DNA of 64,000 bases from Smittia aterrima (taxonomy: Eukaryota; Arthropoda; Insecta; Diptera; Chironomidae). The notes below the pieces were generated by a model, which was not told the origin of the DNA, searched no databases, and worked only from the letters and a program-made list of their open reading frames with translations. Shown piece by piece: positions 49,501-60,319 of this stretch (the first letter of the stretch is position 1; the number at the start of each line of letters is the position of its first letter). Made by a program: the position numbers and the translations under genes. The DNA is taken from positions 4,402,001 to 4,466,000 of the forward strand of contig CP093831.1 of assembly GCA_033063855.1 (NCBI GenBank), in the 5' to 3' direction.

Positions 49501-52500
49501 TTCGGTTCCAGCAAACAGAAAAATGAATAAAATTTTTTCAACAATCACCTTTGCGTTTTTCAACTCGCATTTGAAACGGAGAAAAACGAATTTAATTATG
49601 ACCTGCAATGAGTTGAGTGAATGAAAAAAAAAATGTTAAGTTATTATTTTAATTGAGTCCGCGAAACATTGCAATTGCATTGAATTAGCTTTATTGTGAT
49701 AAGTTTCACATGAACGCCATTCCGCCTCGGGCATATCGATTTCCAAGCCGTCGCCCGAGTGTGATGCTTTCTTTCGAAGTCATTCAAATAGAAATTGCGA
49801 GAAGCAAATTATGCAATTAAAGTCAATAAAGTTTCAATTTCAGGAGCTCGGAATTATTCCGTTTGAGTGACTCTTTTCAAAGTCTTTGATGTCATATCTC
49901 GCAGTTAGAAATCACACGAGAGGGTGAATCTAAGTAAGTAGAAGTTGATTCATGTTGGACTGGGACACGCTTGTCACTGCTTAAAATTAAAGTCTGATTG
50001 TTTGGCGACACGTCTCTTTTCAATCCTTTAATAATGTCACAGCAATCAAAGTAATCATGAGAGAGATGCAAATTGCCTTCCCACGAAATCTTCGATATTT
50101 CTGCTCTTGTCGTCAAATAACATGACAAAGACCCTTGCACAATGCTCAAGCAATCCAATCAGTATCGATAAACTTGGTGATTTTCGTCGATAAATAATTA
50201 ATTTATGCGAACCGAAACGACTGAATAATTGATATTGAATTGATCGTTTCCACGACGTCTCGCGGTCTTCACAATGTTTAACATCTCAGAATAATTAATG
50301 ATCGGATTGGCACTTTCCGTATAAGAACTTGCTTCTTTGGTCGATTGCGTGATGGTAATGGCTCGTCAAACGACGGCCATTCTCGTAAAGAGAGCTTTGG
50401 GATCGGGGAGACTCTCGAGAGCCATTTCGAACTCCGCCTTTTTAAAACACCAAACAAATTAAAATTCAGAACTTCGCTCTGTGCACTTTGGACGGGAATG
50501 CCTTGTGGCAAGGCTATCATCAACCAGTGATCGGTGAACGTGTGTAATTGCGAATAATTAACATCGACAATGGTTTGGCTTGGCCTTCTCTCCCATCGGA
50601 ATTGGGAACAAGTTTTTCGTGGAAAAGACGCAGACAGAAAGTTTGTATTAGAATCTTCCGGGCGATAAGTAAAATTTGAATACTCGAAAGCTGTAATTAC
50701 GAAACGATCGGGACTGGTTGAGTCTCTTCGCGGATAGAAAACTCAACATAATTGCGTTAATGTTTCGATCGCTGATAATTCTCCTTCGAATTTCGGCGAG
50801 TAAATTTGCATAAAATTGATTTGCGTCGAAGGAAATGATGGAAAATCTCCAACAACAGCTCGCATGCTAACAATGTACGCGATGATGAGGCTCCAAATTA
50901 TAATAATTTCCTCGGCAGTGCAGTATGATGATGCATGGAACAAAAGCAGCACTGGTGGAATATTAAATGGAAGTTAATTTTCCGTTTCGCGGAGCTCTGA
51001 TTATGTACAGAGCGGGCCATTTATTTATCATTATGATGATTACTCCACATATGCATACGTATCAGCTCACAATCTCCTACGAGAGCGAGGCGGAGAAGGG
51101 AAAATATCTAAGAGCAGTTGCTGCCGATAAACGACGCCAATCCTGAGACTTGATTGCTATGCAGGTATAGAGTTTATCGATCGTTCTATGAACGATAAAA
51201 TGCAAAACAAAAACTCTAATTGAAACAAACTGATCCTTTAACGAAGATTCATTCCCTGAAGGTCACTTTTTCTTCAATTGAAAGTTTCCAGACAAATGCA
51301 AATCATTTCCACACGTTCGATTCGTAAAACGTCGCTCATGCGCCAACAGCTGAAACACAAATTTGCGATTTCTTTGCTCAAAATCGAACAGAAAATTGAT
51401 TCAAATGACACGAAAGAGAGAGCGTGCGAGAAATGCAAATTACTTTGGAATCGTGGGCCAAAGCCACATCAAAGTCAAATGAATTATTTTCAGTTTTGGC
51501 AGATCAAATCGATTTATTTTCATCTCGCGAATTGTAAAATTGATAATGTCTGGTTCAGCGAGGAGTGCAAAGATTGGTAATTTGTGGTGAATGACACGAG
51601 AGACGAGGTTTGATGTAAAAGCGCTATGGGCACGTACGAGAGTTGTGGAAAATTGTAACGATTTACGAGGCGAAACGTTTCTGAAGCTTCATCAATAATA
51701 AATTATCAAATATTTTGCTCTGTTGAAGCTAAAATGAGTTCAATGCGCACGTGGAGCAATTGCAAAACTCTTTTAAATTACAAAATATGAGATTGACATC
51801 GTCACGAGTTGAACTGAGCGTTATCAACTAGCAGATCTATCTATTTCTTCAAAACCTCTTTGCAATTGAAAACTCTCACAATAATTATTTCAATAAAATC
51901 TTGTTCGCATTTACATTAACATCGCTTCATTGTTCCATTTAAATCGAAAGTCGAGTATCATTCTCGCAGCTCAATTTCCCGCGACAACCAACGATGATTT
52001 ATGACAACTATGATGGGATGAAAACATAATATTTTTATGTTAATTCCGAGTGAAAGAGAACAATCAAAGATTATTTTTCATGAATGAATTGAAGCTGAAT
52101 GAGTTTGAGGGGGGGATTGGAGGCGTCGACCACCCGGCGAGACTGAACATATTTCAGTCATTGTTCAATTATAATTTGAATAACTCTCGAATTCATTCGA
52201 ATCTCTCGCTCATATGGAATGTCATTGATACGTTGTTTCATTGGTTTGAATGGACGAGTTATGCGAGTCATCGTTTTGCTATTAATTTTCAACACCTCTC
52301 GTTGTTGTTGTTGATCTGTTGAGATTTAGCGATGCTTATCAACTCAACAATAAATTCTTTCTTTCTTTCGCTTTCAATTAACTTCTTTGATTGATTTAAT
52401 CAATGATCGAAGGAGAATCAATGATGAAACGGTTTATTAGCCGAGTCAAGCTCGAGACTATTGTTTTTTTTTCTGCGAAGGAAAGATTGAAGCCCAGTCG

Positions 52501-53995
52501 ATCGCTAACGGAACTTAATTTGAGTCTCGCAATTTTGACCACGTTATGACGCATTTTCAAGGCGAACCCTCTAAAGAAAAAGTCTTTCTAATTCGAACAA
52601 AACGCTGCGTTCTTGGAAATTTGGAATTTAAATGAAAATTGCTCCACCACAGAATTTAGTTTTATGGTTGATTGTCATGCGATCTGCCGTTGAAAATATC
52701 CAAAAAAGAAAATAATAAAATTCACGAATTAAGTCGAATACTTCTCCATTACCTAAACAACTGGCGATTCTTATCGCTGAAATGCAAATGAGTGTCGGCC
52801 ATAGTAGCGAAGCTTCTCATTCTCGTTTTTACGCGAAGCGATTAAAATGCGAATGCACGGCGAAAGCAAAATGACCAACAGAAAATTGTAAGATGGCCAC
52901 TTCGCGAGAAGTGCACGTTTAAAAATGGAATTAATCAAAAAAGCGTACGAGAGACGAAGAGCAACGAGCAACCTGTTTGTACTCATCTCGCTGGTTGGAA
53001 TTTAATTGAAGACAAAATGGGAAGATGTTGCGCTTCATGCAAATTGGACACTGAAGGTTCAATCAAGGTTAATCGAGCACGATTCATCGAGTGCAGCTTG
53101 AGAAACAACGCTCTTCGAGCAATGATTAACTATTCTGACTTAAGAGCGCTTCCTGACGACTTTCTCTGATTAAAGTTTTATGATTCAAGTACTTGAGAAT
53201 GAAAGTTTTGAAAAAAGTCTCAATGTCATAAAAATTTCATTTACATAATTTTCGTAAGTCAAATTGAGTTAAAATACCAATAATTGCTCAATTACTTCCC
53301 CGAAATTTCCTCTTCCAAAAGCTTTATTGTTAAAGCTGAACGATGTGGACGAGAAAAACCACATTCGTTTCAACGAGTGCACAGAGGGAGAGTAATTATA
53401 ATAAAATTGTTTAATTTGATTGCTTTCGCGTTCCGCAGTGTGAATAAAATATTTCTTTATCACTTCAAGTAACAGTAACAATATCTTAAAATGATTTTTT
53501 GATTTGTGATCTTGAGAGTTGAATATTTTGATTACCCTATCAATTAATAAGAGTTCATCCAGCTGCAATGATAAGAATTTAATTTTGCTCGCATAAAAAC
53601 TTTCGAGTCAACGACTGTTTTTATTTCAAAAATAAATGGCGACATCTGAAGTTTTCATTTGGAAATATTTTCAATTTAAAAATTACGTTAAAAAATTATA
53701 TTTTGAGACTTTTTAGTCTAAAAATTCAGCGAGAATAAAATCGTGGAAACGTTCATTGAAATAAATGGAAACGTTCCTTACAGCTACGCTAAGTTTAAAT
53801 TTCCCAGAAAACATTTCACCTAAATGAATCGGCTCTATACAATGCCATGGAAACTCTCGATTTTATTAAAATTTTCAATTACTCAATGCATACAAATTGA
53901 AGTTTTAATAAATTGTTTTCATAAAATATTTGAGAATTCCAATTAAAAAATAAAATTCTGTTGAAAATAAATTCGTTGAATGCACATCGAGCTTC
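40577..53995. other. Sp1 3' UTR and 13-kb gene desert
   Basis: The first 220 bp after the stop are 3' UTR, with AATAAATAAA near 40791. Beyond that I find no coding sequence I can support. Open frames reach only about 130 codons and lack domains, signal peptides or matching splice sites. Low-complexity spots include GGTTGGTTGGTTGG near 42079 and a CT run at 46280-46293. A stretch at about 45.9-46.25 kb is clearly richer in G+C than its surroundings. Given its position next to Sp1, the desert may carry more enhancers for that gene. Confidence 0.5.
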
Positions 53996-54358
53996 CTAAA
54001 ATGGCATTCCGAAAGGGAGCTACAGGAAATAAATCAATGAAAATGTATCAACATTTTGATAAAAATAACTCACTTTTTTACTAGAGCAGCAACAACCCGC
54101 CACCCGATTTGTGGCAATATTGAGAATTTGATATTTAAAATCGCCATGTCTTGGCCTGCACAAAGCACAAACCGAAAAAAGCTTCACATTCACGCTCAGT
54201 ACGCATTCAGTACATTCTGGCAGGAAATGTGAATCTGCCCCTGATTCGAATCTGCTCAAAGCTTTTCCTAGCTTAAATCCGCGAAATGTGTTTCCACCTG
54301 AATGAGCCATCGAACAAAGGCTCAGGAAAACAAAAACTTTCACGATTGTCTGTTTCAT
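53996..54358 (-). CDS. small secreted cysteine-rich protein (unknown family)
   Basis: Two exons, 54358-54074 and 54019-53996, are joined by a 54-bp phase-0 intron (GTGAGT..CTGTAG) and give 102 aa. Residues 1-20 form a clear signal peptide (MKQTIVKVFVFLSLCSMAHS). The mature part has a CTEC motif (49-52), a CALC motif (64-67) and a CCC triplet (89-91), then ends SSKKLPFGMPF after splicing. Seven cysteines in about 82 mature residues suggest a disulphide-bonded secreted peptide. A TATA box sits about 55 bp upstream of the ATG. The intron size matches this genome's norm. I do not recognise the family: a defence, salivary or signalling peptide are all possible. Neighbours are the Sp1 desert on one side and a divergent JHBP-like gene on the other. 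Confidence 0.65.
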
Positions 54359-54412
54359 CTCAAAGGCTCAATTCTCGACTGTGTAATGATAGAAATATTT
54401 CAAATTTACGAC

Positions 54413-54420
54413 CTTTTATA
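54413..54420 (-). promoter_or_regulatory. TATA box of the cysteine-rich peptide gene
   Basis: On the minus strand TATAAAAG lies 55-62 bp before the start codon. ATTACACAGTCGAG follows at a distance suited to a transcription start, leaving a short 5' UTR of 20-30 nt. Confidence 0.6.
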
Positions 54421-55270
54421 CAAATTTTCAGGCGCGACTAGAAATCACGAAAATCACGACACTTTTCATTTGTCTTTGAAATTTGCCGAGACAGAAATGC
54501 GACTAATCGCAATTAATTGCTGTTGTTAATTATATTTTATTAGTCATTATTAATTGTTTGAAAACGTGTGTAAGGCTCCTTCAAGCTCCCTTCAAGTAGA
54601 CTAATTTGTCCACACGTCAAATCACAATCTTCAAAAGCAAAATTCTTCGTCACGATTTTGTTTATGACATAATCGTGAGAGGATTGTCATCAGACATCAA
54701 GATTGAAGCTTTAAAGCTTTTAATTGCTCAAATAAGTTTGACTGCGAGAGTTCAGTATAAAACGAAACTCTTTTAAAGTGTTCGTCTGAATTCATTCATT
54801 TTATTTCATTTCTCAAAAGTTTGTAAACAAGTGGTTTTGCTCTTGTTGAGCTTAACACTTTGTAAGTTTATTCTAACCTGAAAAACTTGCTCTTCTCTTG
54901 TTTCCCAAACTTCAGTGGCTTTTATAATTGAACGTAATTTCACACGAGAATAGTCAAAGCTTAAAAGTTTAAAGCAATTTGCACATTGTACGAAAGTTTA
55001 AAAAGAGAAGAGAAATAAAATATTTCAAACTTCACCTCAAAAATCTCTAAAACTTTTCCATTTCCGGATCAAATGATTTTTCCGTTTAAATGTTTATTAG
55101 CAATAAAATATTTTATTGACTCATGTGCCAGTCATGAACGATAAAAGTTATCAAATCTATCGACGACAGGATCAAATGATAAGAGAAGAAATAAAACAAA
55201 TTGTTTGCGATTTGAAACATTTTCAGTTCAGTTTCACGTTTTCTCTTATTTTGTTGCTTAAAATATCGGA
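54421..55270. promoter_or_regulatory. divergent intergenic region with GATA sites near the JHBP-like gene
   Basis: This 850-bp gap separates the minus-strand peptide gene from the plus-strand JHBP-like gene. Toward the latter it holds CGATAAAAGTTATCAA at 55139-55154 (an inverted GATA pair) and TGATAAG at 55178-55184. TTCAGTTCAG at about 55223-55232 resembles an initiator 40-50 bp before the ATG. The remainder is AT-rich with no other signal seen. Confidence 0.4.
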
Positions 55271-56231
55271 ATGAAGCTTTTAAGAATTTTTCTTGTCGTT
55301 GTGCTCGTTGCTACATCAGCACAGTCACGCTTGCCAACCCGTAAACTGAAAATTCTTTCTTATAAATAAATCTGATTCATTTTCCTTTTTAGTGGTTGAA
55401 CGTTTGAGAGAGCTTCTCGCTTTTGGAAGGGGAGTTGTCAACCAACATATTGTCAATCTTCTTGAAGGACAAAGAGTGAATTTTCCTTGCGGTTGGCCAT
55501 CCTTGGGAATTCCTCCGTTAGATCCTTTCTACATTGCCGAATTAGACATGAACCTTGACACAATCGGGACGTTAAGCTCGTAAATTCTAAAAATAATCTT
55601 TCGATATCTTATCGTTGATTTTAAACTTTATTTTGATTACAGTGTTGACTTCCGGGTGTTTGACGCTAACGTGATTGGCTTGCAACACTTTGAGTTTGAA
55701 AACTTCGAGCTGAGAATTCTTAGACCTTCATTGGAGTTTGAAATCTTCTTGAAACAACTGACAATTGATGGACAACACTCAACCCGAGCGAGTCTTGCGG
55801 GAATTCCTGTGAACGGAGAAGGTTCAATGGTCTTGACATTCAATAATGTTCGTGTCAAAGGGACCATCGCTATCAACACCATCAATGGAGGATTTCTCAA
55901 TGTAAAGACTTTCCTTTTGGGCTTAAATGTCGGATCAGCATCAGTAACGTTACGAGGTTTCGGAGCCTTCCTTGATCCCACTATAAGCTTAGCATTTTCC
56001 CTTGCGCTTCCAACTCTAATCAACGAAGGACAAGAAACCATCAACGATTTAATCGAAGAACAAATTCTTCCGTCATTGAATTCCGTATTGAATCAGTATA
56101 AGTTTATCGATTTGATTGTTGCTATCATCAGTTCTTTGAGAAATCCAATTGAAAATGAGATTAGCGAGCTCAGTAATTGCTTCCCAGAAGATTTATCATT
56201 GCCTTCATATCAGAAAACAATCGAGATTTAA
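55271..56231 (+). CDS. secreted JHBP/takeout/group-7-allergen-like lipid-binding protein
   Basis: Three exons, 55271-55340, 55393-55579 and 55643-56231, with introns of 52 and 63 bp (phases 1 and 2), give 281 aa. Residues 1-19 are a signal peptide (MKLLRIFLVVVLVATSAQS). The rest fits the insect haemolymph juvenile hormone binding/takeout/allergen-7 superfamily, which folds as an elongated hydrophobic-ligand (TULIP) barrel. It has CGWPSLGIPPLDPFYIAEL near 56-74, alternating amphipathic strands with a glycine-rich centre (AGIPVNGEGSMVLTF), and C-terminal helices (NEGQETINDLIEEQILPSLN). Length is usual for the family. These proteins carry small hydrophobic ligands in haemolymph or gut; the ligand cannot be told from sequence. 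AATAAA follows the stop within about 20 bp. Upstream GATA sites suggest fat-body or gut expression. Confidence 0.75.
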
Positions 56232-56253
56232 GTTTCCAATTGAAATAAATAAA

Positions 56254-58622
56254 ATTTTACTTCGAGCTCTGTCAAAACCAAATGAAATGTCTGAACAAAT
56301 ATATTGTAGATGTTCATCGCCCTAAGCAATACTTCAACCTTTAAGACATGTCTTTAAAGTTGTATCATCATTTTTAATCAACGAGATGACTTCCAAGTTT
56401 TCATCCATCGAGAGAGCTTTGGTACATCAGAATGATTTTATTACTGAAATAAATCATTTTCACTCGAATGAAAAATCCTTTCTTCAATTCAAGCAGAGCT
56501 TGTCAGAAACTTTATCTAAACAATTAAATTTCGGAAAGTTTTATTTTGATTTTAATTAAAGATAGCGAGATAAGTCTAAACAAGAGCTTACGATAAATGC
56601 TGAGACATAAAAAACGTTTTGAGTTGAAGAAACCAATTGTCTCGCTTGCAAGTTGTTGATGCGCTTGAGTGACGTTTTCATTAGCAAAACGAGTAATTTT
56701 GATATTAAAACAAACTTTGAATAAAAACATTATTCGCCAATGAAAATTTGCTTTGGGGTTTTTTGGGTAAACTTTTACCTTGAATTTAAGGCTTCAAAGC
56801 AAACATGGAGACTGCTCTTTACTTTCATGCTTAATAGGAAATATTTACATTACTGAAATGGTATCCATTCATCGTCCTCAAGGTTAACTGAAGCTGACAC
56901 AAAACGTTCAGCTTTAAGTCCTTTTTGAGATGGTCAGATGTGAGTTGATTACGTCAGCAGAATTTCCAGTGATGAAGCAACTTAAGCAATGAGATAACAA
57001 AATAAAGAAACAAGAAGTGGAAGAATCACGTGCACGATTCTTCCATCAAAAGCTATTTGAACTCAACAGGAAAATCAGAATGAATCGTCGAGATTCTGAA
57101 ATTCTTTAAGAGAACCTCAGCTCTCATTCCTAATTGACAGATGCCGCAAAAGAAACTAATTTTGTATCTTTGCAGAAGGAACTTGAAAGTGGTTGCTCTT
57201 CTCTATTTGAAGAACTAAACATCATATCGACTTGACTTGAAACTGTCATTTCCAAGAAACCACAAGATTGAAGTAAATAAACAAGGTTGTTAGTCAGATA
57301 ATCCCAAAGAGACTTCGGTATCACTTGCTAGCGTTTGTCTATCTATCCAATTAAGCTTTCACACGTCGCGGTTGTGGCTGACTCTCAGCAATTTTCTAAT
57401 GTCAATGATTTCACTTCTCGAGTTGATCAAGTTTATTTTTTAATTATAGAAAGCTTGAAAGATTAAGTTCCTCGTCAAATCTTTTACAACTTTAGTCACT
57501 TAAGTTTAAGAACTTTGCAAAAAGCGGATAATAAATTTAGTTCGTATCCTAAACTTATTTGTAAATTTTATTTAGGTTTGATTTGATTAATTTAATGTAA
57601 CAATGTTTCCCAGATTTTATAACTCTCGTTAACAAAAAGCGATGGAAGTTTTAATAAATTCCGTGATATTAAAATTTCTAATAAACTTCTCATCAATATG
57701 GCAAACATAATTTCAGAATTATCCCTACGAGGGTTTGATTGCCATCGGCAGATTTTACGAGCACTCAAACTTGGCTAAATTCTCATAAATCACATCATCA
57801 GGATCTCGTTAAGTCTTATTCAGAAAAAGATTTTATTTCGCCATTAAAGTGTGACTCGGTTTGAAAGTTTTCGAAAATAAACTAAAGTTTGAATTGGATC
57901 GAAGTGAAATGTCTCGGACTAAGATTGTTATTTGTGTTGGCATTTTGTTGAATCTTCTTCTTTAAATGATTGCTTTCTGAACTACCCACCTTAAGTGTAA
58001 ACTTTATTTCTCTGAGAGAATACCTAACTTGTATCAACAAGATTTGTTTATAAAATTGTTTTGAATTTCTTTTTGAAACTTTGTTGTAAAATTCAATACG
58101 AGAAAGTTTCTCGGGGCAACCCAATTTTGTATCTGCAACTATGAAAATATCTCATTTATTTCAGTATTGAACGACAAGAGAATTTAACGAGTTACATTTT
58201 TTTCCTTGAAATTCTTGAGCTCATTGAAATTTTCTTTCATATTTTATCGACTATTCAAAAATAAGTTTAAGATTGATTTTATAAATCAAGAAGTTTTCTT
58301 CGGGAAAACTTCCGGTAAAAGCTCATGAAAGAAGTGACACTCAAACACGAGCATCCTTTACTCGAGAACGAACTAATTTCACTCATTGTCGCTTCGAAAT
58401 GCAAATTCTCTTCATTTATTTTAACTCGAAGTCTTTACGTCATAAATTTTAAGACTTCGTTTTGCGATTCATCTAGAAAGATAAGAGAAGCATTTCATTA
58501 AAAAAAAGTATCAGCTTAGAGCTATTCTTACGATTGCCAAAGCTTCCCACAACAAAGCTTGTTATTATTTTGAAAGCTCGAAATGAATCAAAACATTTTT
58601 ATTTTTAAGAAATAAATCTTCT
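56254..58622. other. intergenic, no gene recognised
   Basis: About 2.4 kb separate the JHBP-like gene and the chitin-binding gene, which face each other. Open frames are short. A minus-strand frame at 57130-57324 is slightly hydrophobic and amphipathic but has no signal peptide, splice partner or family motif that I can identify. It could be a decayed relative of the neighbour, but I cannot support that. Confidence 0.45.
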
Positions 58623-59763
58623 TTATTCGCAATGAACAAAGCAATCAGGCTGACAGAACTGAAGGTTTTCATCAAAATTAAATCCGAGTGGGCACGTGAA
58701 CTCAATTATTTGATTGCGATAACAAAAGAAATATCTGTCACACGAGAGAGTTTCTCGAAAACGCATTTCCACATCACAATAAGCATTCTTGTCTAAATCT
58801 TTATGGCAGAATCTTTGAGCTCTTCTTGAGCAAATCTTCTTCATTGGGTCGAAAGCTGTTGCTGGTGGACATTTGACTGTCAGATGTTCAAAAGGAGCAT
58901 AAAGATCTGGCCGAAGGCACAGATGATAAATACGACAGTCATGCTCATCGAGATACTTCCCAGGCTTCTTCTTCGAGCAAGTGAACGATGAATTTTTTAT
59001 TGGATCTATAATTTTAGACTGAACTGCCTTCTCATCTCGCCTTGTGTTCCTTGTCGACCCTCTTAGTACACAAGCTCTAAAGTTGCCTTCGAAGAATCTA
59101 TCAGGTCCGCAGCGCATATGTCTCAAAATAAATCCATTTCCACTTTTCTTTAAATCGCAGAAGAAGAATAAAGACTTGTTGCTCGTGTCTGAAAACAATA
59201 AAGGTCAATAGAAGCTGAGAAAACATTTCAATCGCTTAAAGCGAACCAGGATAAAATCCATGGGACGTGCAGTCGATCGGCGGGCTGCCATTCCAAGGGT
59301 CGACATCATCCTTTTGAGTCGTTGCTTCATCGTCGTCTTCATCATTAAACGTTGTTTTAGGTAACGAAGTTTGTAGCAACTCAAAGTCGTCGACGAGAAA
59401 GTTTTGTGCTTTCTTACGAACACGGAGATTTTGAGATGCCATCTTAAGTCGACAGTTTGAACACGGACAGTTCTCTCTCTTCGTACACGTACAGTTCTTA
59501 TCTGAGTGCTCCGCTGGTGAACAAAATTCTTTCTTCTCCTCGTCGCAGATCAGGCCCTCAGCGCAAATGAAGATTCTTGGACGTGGAGTGACGGAACTCT
59601 CGTCGTCTTTATACTTTTCATCACATATTTGTGCTCGCTGTTTATCTAAACATCGGAATCCAAAAAGACCGCACGGGTTGAACTTGTCGTCTGGCTCCTC
59701 GATGTCTGAAAAACTCTTGGAAACTCCGAAAACTACACAAAATAAAAACACACGAAGATTCAT
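58623..59763 (-). CDS. secreted CBM14 (peritrophin-A type) chitin-binding protein
   Basis: Two exons, 59763-59247 and 59188-58623, with a 58-bp phase-1 intron, give 360 aa. The ATG at 59763 is preferred over one 30 codons upstream because it opens directly into a signal peptide (MNLRVFLFCVVFGV, cleavage near 19). Cys-rich repeats of CBM14 type follow: an aberrant one at about 31-81, a second at 165-212 (CTSHGFYPD..FFFC..CGPDRFFEG..C, split by the intron), a third at 243-300 (FTC..YLDEHDCRIYHLC..CPPATAFDP..C) and a fourth at 310-359 (YCDV..CDRYFFC..FTCPLGFNFDE..C). Between repeats 1 and 2 is a Cys cluster (CTCTKRENCPCSNC) and an acidic linker (NDEDDDEATTQKDD). Such proteins bind chitin in the peritrophic matrix or cuticle. 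The reverse-strand AATAAA overlaps the stop codon. The gene shares a 556-bp divergent promoter with the MFS transporter. Confidence 0.85.
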
Positions 59764-60319
59764 CTTAGTACAAATTAAAGTTAACAAAACGTGACAAGCA
59801 TACTGAGATGACTTATTGATTATTAACGTCGAGTTACAGCAATTGAATGTCAATCTTTCATGTTAAATCAAATCGATAATGTCGCGTGAGTCAAAAGATA
59901 ACATAAGTCTCGGAACTAAATGCTCCTGAGTGTGAACCATACGCAACAACTTCACGGCAGTAAATTTAAATCGTATAAAAATGTTTACTTTGTAGTGATA
60001 AGATAATGTTGACGCTCTCACTCTCGCTTTTGCGATAAAAGAACAATCGTTAAACAAACTCCAAAAGTTGTTATTAATTCTCCATCCGTCAGTCTTCGTT
60101 CTGCACTCAACCACGACATTTCGGTTTCGATGATAAGCGTTGAGCTTGGTATCTCTCGCTAATTGATTCATCAGTTATTTCCGCGTGTAGAATGATAAGG
60201 TTTCGTGATTGTTATCGTAGTTTTATTTGACACTGATCCATCTCGCTCACGATGCGTTATCAGATTACGATTATACGATTATGAGCTGAGAACTGTTCGT
60301 TAAACGTTTCAAAGAAAAA
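59764..60319. promoter_or_regulatory. shared divergent promoter with a cluster of GATA sites
   Basis: The 556 bp between the two divergent start codons hold at least seven GATA-type sites: AGATAAC near 59897, TGATAAGATAATG at 59996-60008, CGATAAAAG near 60033, TGATAAG at 60131-60137 and 60193-60199, TTATCG at 60212-60217 and TTATCAG at 60257-60263. GATA factors drive midgut genes in dipterans (established for Drosophila GATAe), so shared gut expression of the two genes is inferred. Confidence 0.5.

Noticed and set aside
57130..57324. Possible decayed JHBP-like gene on the minus strand
   Set aside because: Only a vague amphipathic resemblance; no motif, signal peptide or splice sites support it.
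59863..60171. 102-codon minus-strand frame upstream of the chitin-binding gene
   Set aside because: It lies wholly in the divergent promoter and is built over GATA sites; no homology seen.
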